Assembly: GCA_964643075.1 (NCBI GenBank)
Contig: CAZXQO010000024.1
Span: 5,574 to 69,573, forward strand
Reading direction: 5' to 3'
DNA: 64,000 bases
From: Desulfocucumis sp964643075
GTDB lineage: Bacteria; Bacillota; Desulfotomaculia; Desulfotomaculales; Desulfocucumaceae
The notes beneath the pieces were generated by a model that saw only the letters and a program-made list of their open reading frames with translations, had not been told where the DNA came from and searched no databases. The stretch's first letter is position 1; the number at the start of each line of letters is the position of its first letter. Made by a program: the position numbers and the translations under genes. Positions 53,651-62,651 of the stretch are shown here, piece after piece.

Positions 53651-53764
53651 CCATATACTCTCAAGATTTGAAATACTATCTAAAACAGGTTGCAATATAT
53701 TTAAAGTAAATGATATTAAACTTTTTGTTGCCATAATTAACCTCGTTAGAATTTTTTTTGGCAT
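53535..53764 (-). pseudogene. PocR-type sensory domain, truncated
   Basis: Minus strand. YINHDGNYIMTTKSREQCGFCRYIRSSNEGDKRC matches the PocR ligand-sensing domain core (GFCRYIR and GDKRC motifs). Upstream there is a helical N-terminus. After the RC motif the frame soon runs antisense into the truncated C_GCAxxG gene and stops, so effector domains are lost. The join near 53540 marks a deletion that fused two genes tail to tail. Confidence 0.55.
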
Positions 53765-54009
53765 CTATCTAGTAAGGCAAAACTGTAGCACGGATAATTA
53801 ACAATATTAATTCTTTGGTAATAATGAATCACCTGCTAGTGAAAAAGTATATTTACGTTTCAGGGATCCGGGCTCTAACCAGGGACTGCAGGGGAATACA
53901 TACTAAACTAAGAAGTCTAATATATTTAGGGTAGTTAAGTTAATTTTAATTAGTAATATATTTTCTTGACGGCACATGATTTAATGCTATATACTTTTGT
54001 GAATAATAA

Positions 54010-54301
54010 AGGCAGTGATGGGGACCAATTAGCCTTTGTGATGGCCTCAGAGAGCCGGGGCAGCTGAAAACCGGTGCCAGCTACAGGTGAAATATCACTC
54101 CAGAGCCGTAAGCTGAAAGGGACAATGGAAGAATATCCTATTAAGCCGTGCCGGGTTAGTCTACCCGTTATCAAAGCTGTGTCTTGATTGAGATACTCAA
54201 GAGGCTTTTCGCCGTTTGGCGGAAGCAATCAGGGTGGTACCGCGTGAGTAACCTCTCGTCCTTGGCAGTAATATTAGACTGCTGGGCGGGAGGTTAATTT
54301 T
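54010..54301 (+). promoter_or_regulatory. T-box leader, probably isoleucine (AUC) specific, before the MFS transporter
   Basis: Stem I region shows AGAGAGCCGG near 54049 and GTGAAATATCACTCC near 54088, in which ATC sits at the usual specifier position. The T-box AGGGTGGTACCGCG is at 54231. The terminator arms AACCTCTCGTCC (54250) and GGGCGGGAGGTT (54284) are followed by AATTTTATT. TGGT in the antiterminator pairs with discriminator A, which fits tRNA-Ile. Uncharged tRNA should allow read-through into the gene at 54571. Confidence 0.85.
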
Positions 54302-54570
54302 ATTATGATACACATTTTATTCGGGTTATAAAACCGGACCAGGTGCATAAAAAGGGGAAATTAAACCCGTTCCGGTTCGCGATAAGGGGCTGGAGCAGGC
54401 GCAGAAATCCGGCAAATGGGTTTATAGGGGTGATAAAATGCGAAGCCATGTTATTGCAATTTGTTGCGAGGGGAGTAGGGGAGGCCCCGGCATGAGTGAG
54501 CTGGCTATTTCTAAAGCGGGATAACGCTATAAAAATGGGGGATTCATAATGAGATTGGGAGGTTAAATGG
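54302..54570. other. 269-bp spacer between T-box terminator and MFS gene
   Basis: No gene supported. GGGAGG at 54557 serves the MFS start. The spacer is long for a T-box leader, so a small gene or part of a synthetase could have been lost; I see no recognisable piece. Confidence 0.4.
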
Positions 54571-55755
54571 ATGAAAACCAAAACAATTATTTTAATGCTT
54601 GGCTTTGCCGGATTTACAGTGTTGGCAGATAACTGGGTAGTTTCTCCGATACTACCGGCTATTTCTACCTACTTCGATGAGGAAATCTCCAGGGCTGGAC
54701 TGCTCATAACCGCCTATATGATTCCTTTTGGGCTATTTCAGCTTATCTTCGGGCCATTGGCCGACCGCTTCGGCAAACGCCAGGTAATAAATTTAGCTAT
54801 GCTTTTCTTTTCTGTTTCCGCAATTTTATGTTCGATTGCTGGTAACATATTACAGCTTGCAATATATCGGGCGTTAACAGGGATATTTGCTGCCTCTGTA
54901 ATCCCGATTTCTCTAGCCCTGATTGGTGACCTCGTTCCTTTAAGCCAACGTCAGTCGGTTATCGGGTCTTTTATGGGTATTTCCTTTCTTGGCCAGGGTC
55001 TAAGTATGGCCATTGGGGGAGTGGTAGCCTATTTTCTAAACTGGCGGGGTGTATTTGCAATTTATGCCTTGTTAGCAGTAATTCCTACGGTGATGCTTTT
55101 TACCATCGGCCGTCAAATACCTTCCCGGAAGAATCCCAATAGTAAACTGGTGGCTCCCTATGTAAAATTGTTAAGCAACTCTATCAGTTTGCGTACATAT
55201 CTTGTTATATTGCTTGAGGGCATTTTTATTATCGGCACTTTCTCCTATCTTGGGTCTTACATCTCAAAGGCATACCAGTTCAACTATCTATATATAGGAT
55301 TAATAATGACTGCTTTTGGATTGATTGCTATTATCGGTGGCAGGATAAGCGGCAGACTGGCTGCTAAATGGGGACGAAAAACAGTGCTTGCCATGGGGTT
55401 GCTTTTGGCTGCTGCTGCTGACATAGTATTCTGCACCATCGGGGGAATCCTGCCAGCTCTGGTGCTGGGGGTTGCACTGCTGGGATTTGGGTTTATACTG
55501 GCCCACTCCACCCTACTCACTATGGCCACAGAATTTGCCGCTGAGTCCAGGGGAGCAGCTATGTCCCTTGTAGCTTTTTGCTTGATGGGCGGGGGCGGTA
55601 TAGGGACAGCTATTGGCGGAAGGATTATTGCATTATACGGTTTTTCTGTTTTTTTTGGATTTTATGCACTGGGTCTTGCAATATTGGGAGTAGCGGCAAC
55701 ATTATTGGTTAGGACGACAGTAAAAGATATTAGTAAGCTAAACATTATAAATTAA
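54571..55755 (+). CDS. MFS transporter, DHA1 type, 12 helices
   Basis: 394 residues. LADNWVVSPILPAISTYFDEE at helix 1, GPLADRFGKRQVINLAML (motif A) and IGGRISGRLAAKWGRKTV at the half-repeat show a 12-helix DHA1 exporter. Control by an amino-acid T-box suggests that it moves an amino acid or a related product, not a drug; this is inference. ATG 54571 has GGGAGG 8 nt upstream. Confidence 0.85.
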   Translation: MKTKTIILMLGFAGFTVLADNWVVSPILPAISTYFDEEISRAGLLITAYMIPFGLFQLIFGPLADRFGKRQVINLAMLFFSVSAILCSIAGNILQLAIYRALTGIFAASVIPISLALIGDLVPLSQRQSVIGSFMGISFLGQGLSMAIGGVVAYFLNWRGVFAIYALLAVIPTVMLFTIGRQIPSRKNPNSKLVAPYVKLLSNSISLRTYLVILLEGIFIIGTFSYLGSYISKAYQFNYLYIGLIMTAFGLIAIIGGRISGRLAAKWGRKTVLAMGLLLAAAADIVFCTIGGILPALVLGVALLGFGFILAHSTLLTMATEFAAESRGAAMSLVAFCLMGGGGIGTAIGGRIIALYGFSVFFGFYALGLAILGVAATLLVRTTVKDISKLNIIN

Positions 55756-55912
55756 TTGAAAGAATAAAAGTATCTTTAGACAAAAACGTTTAAATAAGTG
55801 AGGGAGAGGCTGTCTCCCTCAGGCCAACACCGCTCAGGAGAAAAGCTCAACAAGGCGTAGCTGTTTTTTTTATTTCTTGTATCTTATACTGTAGTAATAG
55901 AATCAGTGGGGG

Positions 55913-56128
55913 ATGTCCCCACCTGATTCTATTAACAATATTTACCTGGCAAGGCAAGAACCGTCCCTACTTGCCCCTGGCTACGTTGGAGTTTCTAAAC
56001 AGTTTTTAGGTAAAAAACCTAGCACAACATACTCTCTATCAGAAACTGCAAAAACGGAATTCAAAGAATACGTCAAAATGCTGGAACGGATTCTTAGTGA
56101 AGCAAATGCTCTAAACGGCACTCGTTGA
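55913..56128 (+). pseudogene. C-terminal fragment of a winged-helix (MarR/PadR-like) regulator
   Basis: GYVGVSKQFLGKKPSTTYSLSETAKTEFKEYVKMLERIL resembles the wing and last helix of winged-helix regulators (seen as GKKPSTTYSLSETAKTEF). The DNA-recognition helices are missing and the first 20 codons read unrelated sequence, so only the 3' end of a gene survives. Confidence 0.5.
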
Positions 56129-56141
56129 TCATAATAATTGG

Positions 56142-56170
56142 CCCGTGTATAGCCGGGCTATACACGGGCT
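56142..56170 (-). terminator. Hairpin after the ThDP-enzyme gene
   Basis: Perfect 13-bp arms GCCCGTGTATAGC/GCTATACACGGGC around a 3-nt loop, 27 bp after the stop codon of the minus-strand gene. There is no strong T-tract. Confidence 0.6.
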
Positions 56171-56196
56171 GTTGTAATCTTCCGGATATTTTACTT

Positions 56197-58245
56197 TTAC
56201 TTGAAGGAATCGTCTTTTGGTACAGACCCCATTTCTTCTTCCGTATAGGCATCCCAGGGATCGGCAATTTTCATTTCGGGTAATTCATTCAAAGCAGGGA
56301 ACATACCCCTCAGGTAAGTTCTTCTGGCTGCTTTACCTCTGGGCGGCAGTTCATCCCAGGGAATATGAGAGTACATCAGGGCGTAAGCCATTGATGTAAC
56401 CGAACGGTTTGTCAGATGGTAATCCATGACGCATTCCAAAATCACCGGTCCCTCAGTTTCGGACATTTTGAAGGCTTTGGTCAGGGCATCCCTGAAATTT
56501 TCCGACCTGTCGCATTTTATTCCTTTGGCGCCGATTGTTTCTGCGAATTTTAAAAAATCAACTGCATCTCTTGCTCTTTCCTGGCCCCTCAACGTGACGC
56601 CGTTTTTAAATTTGGCTCCAAAGGTATCCTGATCGCCCATGGCTTCCCAGTTAGGGCCATACCATGCGTATTTCATGGCCGGCATCCAGCCGCCGTTGCA
56701 TGTTACCAGATATACAATAGGCAATTTATAATCTACAGCCACTACCGCATCCCAACCGGAGTTCATCATACCGGAGTCGCCCATCAAGGCCAGTACCGGC
56801 ACGACGTCGTCATTTTCCAGATCGGCTATGGCGGCGCCTATCGCCTGTCCTACGCCATGGCCTACACCGGCATAGTCGTTGGAGGTGAGGCAGGAGGAAG
56901 GCCTGCTAAACTGCAAATACGGCATGGCATAATCTGAGATGGTGAAGCCGTCAATCATAACCCTTACTTTGTTTTCATAATTCTCTTCGATAACTTCTCT
57001 AATGATTTGCGACATGTAACCGTGATGCATGAAATTGTTATTTTTGTATCTGGGATGATCAGGTCCGTATTTGTAGGACTTTTCTTTTCTTCTTTGATCG
57101 GCGGCGGTTCTGGCTTCCTGTATCTTTTTAATCCAGGCGTCTTTCTCAGGAGCCATGGCTACATTATTAGCTTTAATGTAGTCGTTTAGTTGTTCAAAGA
57201 CAACGTCCAGACTGCCCATTAGTGTTGCTCCGGTCTTAATGTAAGGCCATACCTGTTCCGGGCAGTTGGAAATCTGGATGGTATTCTTCCAGCCATGTCC
57301 ATAGTGGTCAAAGAAGCCAACTTTCACTCCGCAGGTGATGATCAAGTCTATTTCTTTTTTGACCGGAGGCATTCCTCTATAATAATACGGGTGCTTTTCT
57401 GAGACTAACCCTCTGCCCAGCCTTCTGGTAGTGAACGGCGTCTTGGTCAGGTTAATAAATTCTTCTATTGGGGCGCCTGCCTTATCCCAAGCGGCCTGGT
57501 CGCCAATGATCATGTAAACGCCCTTTGCTTCGCTGATAAGTTTCACTGCTTTGGCAATTTCTACCTGATGAGCAGCGTTTTTCAGCGGCTGAGTAGTTAG
57601 TTCGCCTCTCCAATTCGGGATGTAATCAGAGTGTTGCGGGAGCACGCCGGCATACATATGCTTTCTCAATTCGTCTGTGGAAGTAAGCAGGTCGATACCC
57701 ATTTCAAAGCAAACCGGTCCGGATGGCGCCTGCTGAGCAATTTTGTATCCTCTGGTGATAAATTGCTTTATCTGGTGAGGATAAAACAGCCTGGTAGAAT
57801 ATTTGGTGATAGTTTTGAAGAACTCACTGGCATAGCTTTCCTGTAAAGTATTAAAAAGACCGTCATGTTCAAGTTCGTGACCACCGGCCAAATAAATCAG
57901 AGGTGTATTGGAAAGAAATGCTTGATGCATGGGTGAAAACGCATTTCCGGCGCCGGGACCAACTGTTCCGAAGACGACCGTCGGCTTGCCGGTAACCTGC
58001 GAGTAAGCTTCAGCAGCATATACGGAGTTTTGTTCGTGGCAAAAAACGACTAATTTTACTCCAATTCTGGAAATGGCATCAATAAAATGCCAAATATGGC
58101 CCCCGGGGACACCAAAAGCAAAAGTTGATCCTTGTTCTTTAAGGATTTCAGCAATGTAAGTGCCGACGTTGGGATAGAGTTCTCTTTTCCCCAAGGGAAT
58201 AGCCAGATTCTTTTGAGCTTCATAATCAAAATCAATCTTGGTCAT
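56197..58245 (-). CDS. ThDP-dependent enzyme of the acetolactate synthase/decarboxylase superfamily, long form
   Basis: 682 residues, about 100 more than usual. N-terminal Pyr domain: AFGVPGGHIWHFIDAI, CHEQNSVYAAEAYSQVTGKPTVVFGTVGPGAGNA, with the catalytic Glu in HEQNS. The C-terminal PP domain holds GDSGMMNSGWDAVVAVDYKLPIVYLVTCNGGW, the GDG-type ThDP motif as GDS. A linker rich in Lys/Glu at about 370-410 and a 55-residue tail are extra. The reaction cannot be read; a carboligase or decarboxylase acting on a 2-oxo acid is likely. AraC copy 2 and a hairpin leader lie upstream. Confidence 0.8.
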   Translation of the reverse strand: MTKIDFDYEAQKNLAIPLGKRELYPNVGTYIAEILKEQGSTFAFGVPGGHIWHFIDAISRIGVKLVVFCHEQNSVYAAEAYSQVTGKPTVVFGTVGPGAGNAFSPMHQAFLSNTPLIYLAGGHELEHDGLFNTLQESYASEFFKTITKYSTRLFYPHQIKQFITRGYKIAQQAPSGPVCFEMGIDLLTSTDELRKHMYAGVLPQHSDYIPNWRGELTTQPLKNAAHQVEIAKAVKLISEAKGVYMIIGDQAAWDKAGAPIEEFINLTKTPFTTRRLGRGLVSEKHPYYYRGMPPVKKEIDLIITCGVKVGFFDHYGHGWKNTIQISNCPEQVWPYIKTGATLMGSLDVVFEQLNDYIKANNVAMAPEKDAWIKKIQEARTAADQRRKEKSYKYGPDHPRYKNNNFMHHGYMSQIIREVIEENYENKVRVMIDGFTISDYAMPYLQFSRPSSCLTSNDYAGVGHGVGQAIGAAIADLENDDVVPVLALMGDSGMMNSGWDAVVAVDYKLPIVYLVTCNGGWMPAMKYAWYGPNWEAMGDQDTFGAKFKNGVTLRGQERARDAVDFLKFAETIGAKGIKCDRSENFRDALTKAFKMSETEGPVILECVMDYHLTNRSVTSMAYALMYSHIPWDELPPRGKAARRTYLRGMFPALNELPEMKIADPWDAYTEEEMGSVPKDDSFK

Positions 58246-58401
58246 AATTATCCGCTCCTTTTTAGTTTCTTGGTCTGATCGGCGTTACCGTACTGGTCCT
58301 ACCGTTCACTATTTCCAGAATGGAGACCGGGAAGTTTTTAGCTTATTCACCGCAGCCCTTCATTTATCGACATCCACCTGTAATACTTGCATCCAAATTC
58401 A

Positions 58402-58440
58402 CCTCCTTGGGTTATATCTATGTCTAAAAGATAACCCAAG
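58402..58440 (-). promoter_or_regulatory. Hairpin plus strong ribosome binding site in the ThDP-gene leader (unit E1)
   Basis: On the minus strand CTTGGGTTAT pairs with ATAACCCAAG around a 15-nt loop, and AAGGAGGTGAATT follows at once, sharing AAG with the stem. A short frame starting ATG 58392 (MQVLQVDVDK) is 9 nt downstream. The same unit recurs before the operon at 62581. Confidence 0.6.
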
Positions 58441-58469
58441 ATGGAGAGAAAAATCTTGAGGTTTCTTGC

Positions 58470-58496
58470 CATAATCAATTCAAAGCACAGGTACAA
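58470..58496 (-). pseudogene. 3' end relic of a fourth AraC-type regulator
   Basis: The bases CAATTCAAAGCACAGGTA match exactly the sequence around the stop codon of AraC copies 1 and 2. Only this tail remains, immediately upstream (minus sense) of unit E1, evidence for a tandem duplication followed by deletion. Confidence 0.5.
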
Positions 58497-58689
58497 TGTT
58501 ATTTTTTTTATTGCGCTATAAGAATCACTCCGGAACATTCGTTTTATTATAGAAAAAATGCAGCACCGGAATATTAATCGGTGCTGCACACAATGTTAAA
58601 AACAGGAATTGCGACCGGAACACTTCTTGTTAAAATCATATCGGGAGGTGTATTACCCCTTCTACTCCCTTTTCTACATTGAGATCTCA

Positions 58690-58710
58690 GGTTATATCTA
58701 AAAGATAACC
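58690..58710 (-). promoter_or_regulatory. Hairpin downstream of AraC copy 2 (unit E2)
   Basis: GGTTAT and ATAACC pair around a 9-nt loop (minus sense: GGTTATCTTTTAGATATAACC). It follows the AraC copy 2 stop codon in the same way as units E1 and E3, but lacks the ribosome binding site. Confidence 0.5.
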
Positions 58711-58752
58711 GGAGATGGAAAGAAAAACTTGAGGTTATTTATCATAATCAAT

Positions 58753-59621
58753 TCAAAGCACAGGTAAATATAAATAAAATTCCCCGGCTTCCAAGGAATC
58801 CCCATTACGTACTACAAAACAATTAAAACCGACATTGTTGGGGGTGAATTCAAGTCCGGATACACTGAGCCATTTCTCCAAATCTTTAATTATCGTTGAA
58901 GAAATAATGACATGAACCCCGGGTACCTGAATATAGCATACTTGGATTCGGGAATACTCCTTTCCACTAACCCGGACCGGTCTCCTGAATACTCCTCTAC
59001 GGCTATACCGTAGAAACAATAATAGCGTGACGAATTACTGTTGTCTTTGCCGACGACACTGAAAAACCGCCTGGGACTGCCCTGGTAAATATATTCCTCC
59101 ATAAAATCGAAGACCTTGCCTAACAAATCTTGTATATCGCATGAGCACTCCAGATTAAAAAAGACTTTCTTCCCCAGCAGCTTTATTTCTTTAATCTCCC
59201 GGCAGTAATGATCAACGACAAGAGCATTATTTTTATTTCTGAAGTTCCGCTCAATGATATCAATCCTTTCCGTTAAAGGAACAGAAATTTTTTCTTTCCT
59301 GTAGCGGCTTGGGGTAACGTGAAACGTTTTTAGAAAGTCCCAAGTAATCTGTTCATGGGAATTAAAGCCATACTGGAAGGCAATGTCCATCACTTTGCAG
59401 TCTGTATATTTCAGGGCAATAGCAGCTTCGGAAAGCTTTCGCCCCAGAATATATGATTTCAGGGTATGATTGGTCACCGCCCGGAAGAGGCGATAGAAAT
59501 GCGTGGGAGAAATATGATGCTGGAACGCCAGTTCCTCCAGGGACAGCTTCCGGTGCAAATTGGACTCGATATATTGTAATGTGTCATTGACTATTTCAAT
59601 ATAATTCATGAATTCCCTCAC
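58753..59621 (-). pseudogene. AraC-family regulator with GyrI-like domain, copy 2, frameshifted
   Basis: The first frame (59621 to 58890) has both HTH units and most of the effector domain up to YAIFRYPGFM; the second frame (to 58753) continues with IIKDLEKWLSVSGLEFTPNNVGFNCF and the same YLPVL end as copy 3. One base is gained or lost near 58905-58915. Nearly all of the HTH is like copy 1 at DNA level. The DNA-binding half could still be made, but the ligand domain would lack its last 45 residues. Upstream is a decayed C_GCAxxG copy, as with copy 1. Confidence 0.8.
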
Positions 59622-59754
59622 CAGGTAACGAGGCAGGCTTTATGTTATAACTATATATTACCAAGTAAAGCTGATAATTCCTGCTATTTATTTGAAAAAA
59701 TAATTGCACGTTCAATGAAAATACGCCACATAACGAAAAAACAATTTCTCTTGC

Positions 59755-59930
59755 AGTCAAGCTGCCGTTGCTACCTTGGGCGAATAACTTGGTGTTGAAC
59801 GCAAACAAGCCCTTAGATTGGCTGCTGGATTTGGTGGAGGCATAGCTTTACAAGGTGATATTTGCGGGATTGTTAGTGGGGCGATTATGGTAATTGGATT
59901 AAAACATGGTAAAGACGATGCTAACTAAAG
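59755..59930 (+). pseudogene. Decayed second copy of the C_GCAxxG-family gene
   Basis: Plus-strand sequence closely follows 53295-53470: Gln-Ala-Ala-Val-Ala-Thr-Leu-Gly-Glu is followed by a TAA where copy 1 has Gln, then RKQALRLAAGFGGG and GDICGIVSGAIM. The 5' end with the start codon is missing, and it stops soon after. It lies divergent from AraC copy 2, just as copy 1 lies divergent from AraC copy 1. Confidence 0.7.
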
Positions 59931-59950
59931 ACGGTTGCATCGGGAGGTGC

Positions 59951-59983
59951 CTGAAACCCCATTGGTCCCCAATGGGGTTTCAG
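59951..59983 (-). terminator. Perfect 15-bp hairpin after the VOC gene
   Basis: CTGAAACCCCATTGG and CCAATGGGGTTTCAG pair around a 3-nt loop, 4 bp after the VOC stop codon on the minus strand. No T-tract beyond GGTTTC. Confidence 0.6.
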
Positions 59984-59986
59984 TTC

Positions 59987-60367
59987 TTACAGGTAATTTG
60001 ACAACTCGATCAGATTGCCGTCAGAATCACGAATGTAAACGGAATTGATAGGCCCTGAGGCTCCTGCCCTTACTACCGGGCCTTCTATAATCTCAACGTG
60101 ATAGGACTGCAAGTGATCGACTAATTCGTTCAATGGAAGGCTGGTAATAAAACACAAATCAGCCGACCCGGGAACAGGTTTTAGGGCACCGGGCTTTCGT
60201 TCCTTTCCAACTTCATGAAGATTAATCTTGTTTTCTCCCACTTTTAGCGCCATACGGCCATCTCCAAAGGTAATCGCGGGTATACCCAGGACCCGGGAAT
60301 AAAACGAACAGGTTTCCTGAATATCATGAACTGTGAGTACAAGGTGATCGATTCTATCAACCTTCAT
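59987..60367 (-). CDS. VOC-family (glyoxalase/dioxygenase-like) protein
   Basis: 126 residues from ATG 60367 (GGAGGGGCG upstream). RIDHLVLTVHDIQETCSFYSRVLG and the second half INSVYIRDSDGNLIELSNYL give the two beta-alpha-beta modules, with metal-ligand positions His (IDHL), His (NLHEVG) and Glu (LIELS). Such proteins act as lyases, isomerases, dioxygenases or resistance proteins. The start lies 24 bp inside the preceding Fe-S gene frame end, so it is part of that operon; a role on its product is likely. Confidence 0.8.
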   Translation of the reverse strand: MKVDRIDHLVLTVHDIQETCSFYSRVLGIPAITFGDGRMALKVGENKINLHEVGKERKPGALKPVPGSADLCFITSLPLNELVDHLQSYHVEIIEGPVVRAGASGPINSVYIRDSDGNLIELSNYL

Positions 60368-60390
60368 TTTTCGCCCCTCCAATAATATTT

Positions 60391-61779
60391 TTATTTCCAA
60401 ACCAGGGCTTTACCCAACAGGTCTATTAATCCTTTCACTTCCACACCCAGTTTATGCTCATCCACCATGGGATAGAGTTGAGCCTTACAGATGGAGCAGG
60501 GAGCGCACAGTATGCCGTCCCCGTTGGCGCCCACACCGGTCGCCCTTACCAGTTCCGCCTTCTTGGCGGAAAGCTGGATGCGGCGTTGGTACATATCAGG
60601 ATCGCCAAAAAGGATTCCAGAACCGCCGCCGCAGCAGAAGGTCCAGTCCCGGTTGGGTGTCATTTCCCTGAAGTCCACCACGCTGGCCTGCATTACCGTG
60701 CGCAGGTTTTCCTGCAGGTCGCAGGCCCGGGCATAGTTGCAGGGGTCATGCAGGGTAACAGGCTTGCTGTTTTTGGTAGGGTCCAGTTTCAACTGGTTAG
60801 TTTTAATGTAATACGCAACTTCGTCGTGTATATGGGTGATGGGCCACCTCACCGGGCGGTCGGCCATTGTCGGAATGTACATCTTTGCCGCGCGCCAGCC
60901 GTGCCCGCACTCGCCCCACACAATCTTCTTGATGCCCAGTTGCTGGGCCGCGTCCAGAAGGCGCATGACGTTATGGCGCTGGGTAAACCTCTGGTCAAAA
61001 AGGAAGCCGAAATTCCCGGCCTCGGCAACAATGCTGGGTATGGTCCAGTTGGCGCCGATGTAGGTAAAAAACAGTCCTGCTCCCTTCAATGTGTACTCGT
61101 TCAGAAGGAAGTCCGCCGAAGAGGGGATGTAGAGAATATCGGAATCCGGCTTATCCACCGGGAAGGTCATTTTTACTCCGAACTCGTCCATTATATCTTC
61201 GGCCAGGAATTCAAGCGTGTCGACAAGGCCCGGCTTGGGAAGGCTGGTATGGTTGCCGACTTTTTCCATTGCTGCGCCCACATTGGCGTGCAGCTTGGGA
61301 GTAATGCCCAGCCAGTGCAGAATCTGGCGTCCCACGAAGGTTACCTCGCAGGTGTCAATGCCGAAGGGACAGGAACGGGCGCACCTGCGGCACTCACTGC
61401 ACTGATAGAAGTATGAATACCACTCTTCAATTACATCCAGGCTGATGTCCTCGGCTCCTACCAGCTTGCCGAACCATTTTCCCTCCAGGGTAAAATATCG
61501 CTTGTATATTTTGCGGATTAATTCCGCCCTATTGGTGGGAATATTCCGGGGATCACCGGTGCCCAGATAGGTGTGGCAGTTTTCCGCACAGGCGCCGCAC
61601 TTAACGCATGATTCCATGGCCAGCACAAAGGAGCGGTACTTTTTGCGCATTTCGTCAAGGTACTGGATAGCCTTTTCGCATTTTTGAGCATCGGGCACGG
61701 GCTCGATGTGAATCTTTCTCATATCGGCTTCCGTGGCCCGGCCCGGCTGAACCATATCTTTATATTTAGGCACTCTCAA
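60391..61779 (-). CDS. DsrK/HdrD-like iron-sulfur heterodisulfide-reductase-type subunit
   Basis: 462 residues. CVKCGACAENC and CSECRRCARSCPFGIDTC are two 4Fe-4S sites at about residues 59 and 133. A C-terminal CCG domain holds DPCNYARAC, FCCGGGSG and CAPCSIC, which binds the special cluster for disulfide or thiolate chemistry. With the cytochrome b-type subunit encoded upstream (14-bp overlap) it forms a DsrMK/TmcBC/HdrED-like quinone-linked complex. In sulfate reducers such complexes reduce DsrC trisulfide; no dsrC is nearby, so the partner is open. Confidence 0.85.
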   Translation of the reverse strand: MRVPKYKDMVQPGRATEADMRKIHIEPVPDAQKCEKAIQYLDEMRKKYRSFVLAMESCVKCGACAENCHTYLGTGDPRNIPTNRAELIRKIYKRYFTLEGKWFGKLVGAEDISLDVIEEWYSYFYQCSECRRCARSCPFGIDTCEVTFVGRQILHWLGITPKLHANVGAAMEKVGNHTSLPKPGLVDTLEFLAEDIMDEFGVKMTFPVDKPDSDILYIPSSADFLLNEYTLKGAGLFFTYIGANWTIPSIVAEAGNFGFLFDQRFTQRHNVMRLLDAAQQLGIKKIVWGECGHGWRAAKMYIPTMADRPVRWPITHIHDEVAYYIKTNQLKLDPTKNSKPVTLHDPCNYARACDLQENLRTVMQASVVDFREMTPNRDWTFCCGGGSGILFGDPDMYQRRIQLSAKKAELVRATGVGANGDGILCAPCSICKAQLYPMVDEHKLGVEVKGLIDLLGKALVWK

Positions 61780-62581
61780 CTCCCCTCTCGGAAGGCAATC
61801 CTAATCCGGCAGCCCTGGCGGCCGGAATGTCAATATTGGGGAGTCCCGGTGCCGGTTCAGTATATGGCCGGTTAATGATCCAGCGCTCGGCAAACATGCC
61901 CGGAACGTGCATAAGCTTGCTGAACGGGAATACTATAAGCAGTATCTGAACCAGGAGTAAGTGTATGGCAAACAGCGAATTGTGCAAAGCTTCAGCGCCA
62001 GCCGGAATGGGTTGCAACATAACCAGGTAGGTTATATATTCCTTAACCGGCTCATAGTGAATATTCCATGCGGGTATTAAGCGCATCAAGTTACCGACAG
62101 ACACTATTGATAATAACAGAATCAAGTGCAGATAGTCGCTGCTAACGGAAACCTGCCTGACCTTCTGAATGACGAAGCGCCTGTAAAGAAGGTACAGCAG
62201 GGCAATAAACATGATAACGCCGAAGGTCATGCCCAGAAGGTTGGACATAGCTTCACTTAAGCCTTCGGACGCGCCAAAGTATACGAATTCCATGCCCAAA
62301 GTATAAATACCCACCGCATGTCCGGCCAGTATGGAGAACAATGCGATGTGCATGGTCCACGCGCCTACCCACAGGGCAAAGTCCGATTTAAACAGGCTCC
62401 GGAAGAAAATAACTTCGCTGCCGATAACGGTTGCCGCCTGTGTATTCGTCCTGGGAAACGGCGATAGTGTGATGTTGTGTACTATGCGAGCTCCGGCCCA
62501 GCGGCCCAGCCGGTATAGTATAGCCAGCGTAAACACCGTTATGGTAATATAGGGCATTATTTGCATAATAAAATAGTTCAC
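61766..62581 (-). CDS. DsrM/NarI-like membrane cytochrome b subunit
   Basis: 271 residues with about six membrane helices. His residues in WTMHIALFSILAGHAVG and on helices with LYRRF and HNSLFAIHLLLVQILL may ligate heme b. NarI/DsrM/HdrE-type subunits exchange electrons with menaquinone. The GTG start shares bases with a TGA stop of a small upstream frame (GTGA), and AAGGAGGT is placed 6 nt before it. First large gene of the operon with the DsrK-like and VOC genes. Confidence 0.85.
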   Translation of the reverse strand: MNYFIMQIMPYITITVFTLAILYRLGRWAGARIVHNITLSPFPRTNTQAATVIGSEVIFFRSLFKSDFALWVGAWTMHIALFSILAGHAVGIYTLGMEFVYFGASEGLSEAMSNLLGMTFGVIMFIALLYLLYRRFVIQKVRQVSVSSDYLHLILLLSIVSVGNLMRLIPAWNIHYEPVKEYITYLVMLQPIPAGAEALHNSLFAIHLLLVQILLIVFPFSKLMHVPGMFAERWIINRPYTEPAPGLPNIDIPAARAAGLGLPSERGVESA

Positions 62582-62651
62582 TCAAATACCTCCTTCGAAC
62601 CGGGGTGAATAAACTCCCGGCATCCACACGCCATACGTATACCTGAATTCA

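Larger units (their letters stand above)
55756..56196. other. 440-bp region with a hairpin and a truncated regulator fragment
   Basis: GAGGGAGA pairs with TCTCCCTC at 55801-55821, and a run of eight T at about 55863 follows further pairing, possibly a terminator for the MFS gene. The remaining part holds the regulator fragment listed at 55913. Confidence 0.45.

Noticed and set aside
58347..58589. 80-codon minus-strand frame upstream of the ThDP gene
   Set aside because: It runs through the relic AraC tail and hairpin in another frame, and has no conserved motif.
60454..61416. 320-codon plus-strand frame across the DsrK-like gene
   Set aside because: Antisense shadow; the minus-strand frame carries all Cys cluster motifs.
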